Of a stretch of DNA of 64,000 nucleotides, positions 62,508 through 64,000 are shown piece by piece (within the stretch, counting starts at the first letter, position 1; every line of letters begins with the position of its first letter). The position numbers were made by a program, and so were the translations under genes. The stretch is from positions 62,001 through 126,000 of the forward strand of contig CANIQT010000001.1 of assembly GCA_947469885.1 (NCBI GenBank), in the 5' to 3' direction. The stretch comes from Bacteroidota bacterium. GTDB lineage: Bacteria; Bacteroidota; Bacteroidia; 2-12-FULL-35-15. The notes beneath the pieces are model-generated. The model had not been told where the DNA came from and did no database searches. It saw only the letters and a program-made list of their open reading frames with translations.

Positions 62508-62849
62508 AACCACAAATAGCTTATTATCAGCTTTTTGTATTTAAAGGATGTTTTTAAGCCTATTTTTGACAAAAAAAAACAATATTTTTTTAAAGAACTG
62601 GTTTTACTTTTAAATAACAGGATAAAAGTTGTTTCCTTTTGAAGAAAAGTTAATGCTTTTATTCAGACTTTTTTTCCTTTTTGGTGAACCCTTTTTCAAT
62701 AAAAATTGAACACCATTTAAATTTGCTTGCGTAAGTAATAATAATTTATGTAGAAAAGAAAAAGTTAAACCCAAAATCTTGAAACAGGTTAGGCTTTTTG
62801 GGAGGGGTGCAAACTATTAAAACCCAATAAAATCAATAAAAAGAGAAAA

Positions 62850-63350
62850 TCAGGATTCCGAAAAAGGTTTAACGTCATTTTCGGCAATCAACAGCGCAAT
62901 TACATCTTTATCATCCTCTAAATTCAAAAATGTACGCGAATTACTGCAATTGGAATATACCGTTCCGGTGGTTACAGGCAGGTAATTAAAAATATTTTTT
63001 TTATGAACACCAGCCTGTAAGTATTGATATACCTGTATTGCACGGAGTGGCAACTTTAGCAACAGTCCTTTGTCGAGCATTCTTTTGTTTACTATAATTT
63101 GCTGGGGAGTAAATTCAAATATATCCAGCACTCTGGTTATCTTTCTCCTGAACGCCACCGGTAAACCACCTGCTATTTTTACTTTTTTCAATTTAGCAGA
63201 TTCGTTTTTCATCAACGCATCATAAAGCCATCGGCTGCCAAGCCTGTTCCACTCTTTCTTAAATTCTTTAAAGGTGGTAAACTTAAAATACCGTCTGAAC
63301 GTTTTGCTTTTTATTAAAAATTCTAAAAAGTAATGTGCCAGTTTTGTCAT
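62850..63350 (-). CDS. Hypothetical basic protein
   Basis: 166 residues, not recognised. No signal peptide. The N-terminal 80 residues are rich in Lys, Arg, Phe and Tyr (FLIKSKTFRRYFKFTTFKEF). The middle part has ITRVLDIFEFTPQQIIVNKR. It might bind nucleic acid given its charge, but no domain is evident. It lies on the same strand as the 310-residue gene, with the palindromic array between them. Confidence 0.6.
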   Translation of the reverse strand: MTKLAHYFLEFLIKSKTFRRYFKFTTFKEFKKEWNRLGSRWLYDALMKNESAKLKKVKIAGGLPVAFRRKITRVLDIFEFTPQQIIVNKRMLDKGLLLKLPLRAIQVYQYLQAGVHKKNIFNYLPVTTGTVYSNCSNSRTFLNLEDDKDVIALLIAENDVKPFSES

Positions 63351-63552
63351 TTATTTATTTTTATTTTTTAAAATAATTATTTTTTTGCAGGGCTGCAATA
63401 GTAGGTGATTAAAACAACGTGGGGGATTTGAAAAATAAAGTTGTTAGAAAAACAATGTGTGAAAGTATTAAATGAAGTAATTGTTTTTTTTACAGATGAA
63501 AGAAATAAGAGTATTTTTGACAAAAAATATTCTTTTCATAAAATAAATTACT

Positions 63553-63939
63553 GTGAAAAACATAAAAGAAATTTTAAATGCGATAAAGAACCTTGATGAT
63601 GATGAGCGGCAGATTTTATTTGAAGAAATACTGGATTTACATAAAGTTGAAATCTCGATAACGAGTATAAAATCAGTAATATGTAAACACTATGATATTT
63701 CACCTGAATTATTACTGTCAAAATCGCGTAGAGCAGATATTGTTTTAGCAAGACAACTGATAATGTATTTTAGCAGGGAGATGACAACACTACCTTTAAA
63801 TGCAATAGGATCAAATGTGGGAGGCAAAGGCCACGCAACAGTTATGCATGGGTGTAAAAAAATAAAAAAAATAATGGAAGAAGAGCAAGGATACTTGCTT
63901 GTATCAAAATTAGCGATGAAAGTAAGGTTGCTTAAATAA
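63553..63939 (+). CDS. Stand-alone DnaA domain IV (DnaA-box-binding helix-turn-helix) protein
   Basis: 128 residues starting at GTG (63553); no in-frame ATG precedes it. Residues 35-128 match DnaA domain IV: SIKSVICKHYDISPELLLSK, RRADIVLARQLIMYFSREMT, and the DnaA signature in the form GGKGHATVMHGCKKI (90-104; canonical GGRDHSTVLHA). The AAA+ ATPase and domains I-II are absent. The N-terminal 30 residues form a short acidic helix. It could bind DnaA boxes and act as a regulator or competitor of replication initiation, or belong to a mobile element. A TATTTTTG -7-like element lies at 63512. Confidence 0.85.
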   Translation: MKNIKEILNAIKNLDDDERQILFEEILDLHKVEISITSIKSVICKHYDISPELLLSKSRRADIVLARQLIMYFSREMTTLPLNAIGSNVGGKGHATVMHGCKKIKKIMEEEQGYLLVSKLAMKVRLLK

Positions 63940-64000
63940 AAAGGCAAGGTGGCGGAGGAATAAGGTTACGAATTACAAATCCATACAAATTTACAAATCA

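Overview
The window is AT-rich DNA from a member of the Bacteroidota, probably an environmental lineage related to Chitinophagales or Sphingobacteriales. The evidence is nine proteins with type IX secretion (T9SS) C-terminal sorting domains plus one gliding-type C-terminal domain, a PorP/SprF protein, promoters of the TTTG-N19-TAnnTTTG type, A-rich leaders without Shine-Dalgarno sequences, and housekeeping genes of Bacteroidota type (RNase Y, ZapA, Era, an EF-P with a PGNLRAF loop, an LpxD paralogue). I saw no rRNA, tRNA, CRISPR array or insertion sequence.

Layout. 1-5000: a WD40-caspase protein that runs off the left edge, then a gliding-type PKD protein with its PorP/SprF partner. 5000-8100: a pile of intergenic repeats and two T9SS cargo proteins. 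8200-11640: an era / Rpe-CBS fusion / DAHP synthase / KdsC-like phosphatase operon. 11650-26500: large T9SS surface proteins, an L,D-transpeptidase, a DivIC/FtsB-like protein, an accessory block with a 21-bp repeat array, and an archaeal-type methylmalonyl-CoA mutase large subunit. 26600-31100: small lone genes separated by hairpins and repeats. 31200-33560: RNase Y, a possible small RNA, ZapA and a coiled-coil partner. 33700-44820: a copper/metal island with two multicopper oxidases (one fused to a CopB-like barrel), a Cys-rich copper-storage-like protein, a DUF3347 protein, three Cys/His-rich HYC_CC_PP-like proteins, a metal-binding lipoprotein and a 49-residue Cys-rich exported peptide. 45000-47900: efp, an lpxD-like gene and a SpoIIE-type phosphatase. 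47950-53940: a polysaccharide assembly operon (FkbM methyltransferase, flippase, two Wzz-like proteins, O-antigen ligase). 54000-60830: nitronate monooxygenase, long-chain acyl-CoA ligase, a MORN-type protein and a T9SS purple-acid-phosphatase-like protein. 60830-64000: accessory DNA with long hairpins, a 42-bp palindromic array, hypothetical proteins and a stand-alone DnaA domain IV protein.

The best candidate for an undescribed system is a set of five intergenic repeat arrays (5214, 20483, 30210, 40047, 62340) whose period is always 21 bp or a multiple of it (42, 63). The repeat sequence is different at every locus. Four of the five arrays lie about 100-200 bp upstream of a gene for a 229-322 residue hypothetical protein without a cleavable signal peptide; at least three of these proteins appear to combine a helical N-terminal region with a beta-rich C-terminal domain. 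The period equals two turns of B-DNA and also seven codons. The function is unknown; a protein-binding array, a transcribed structured leader or a recombination substrate are all possible.
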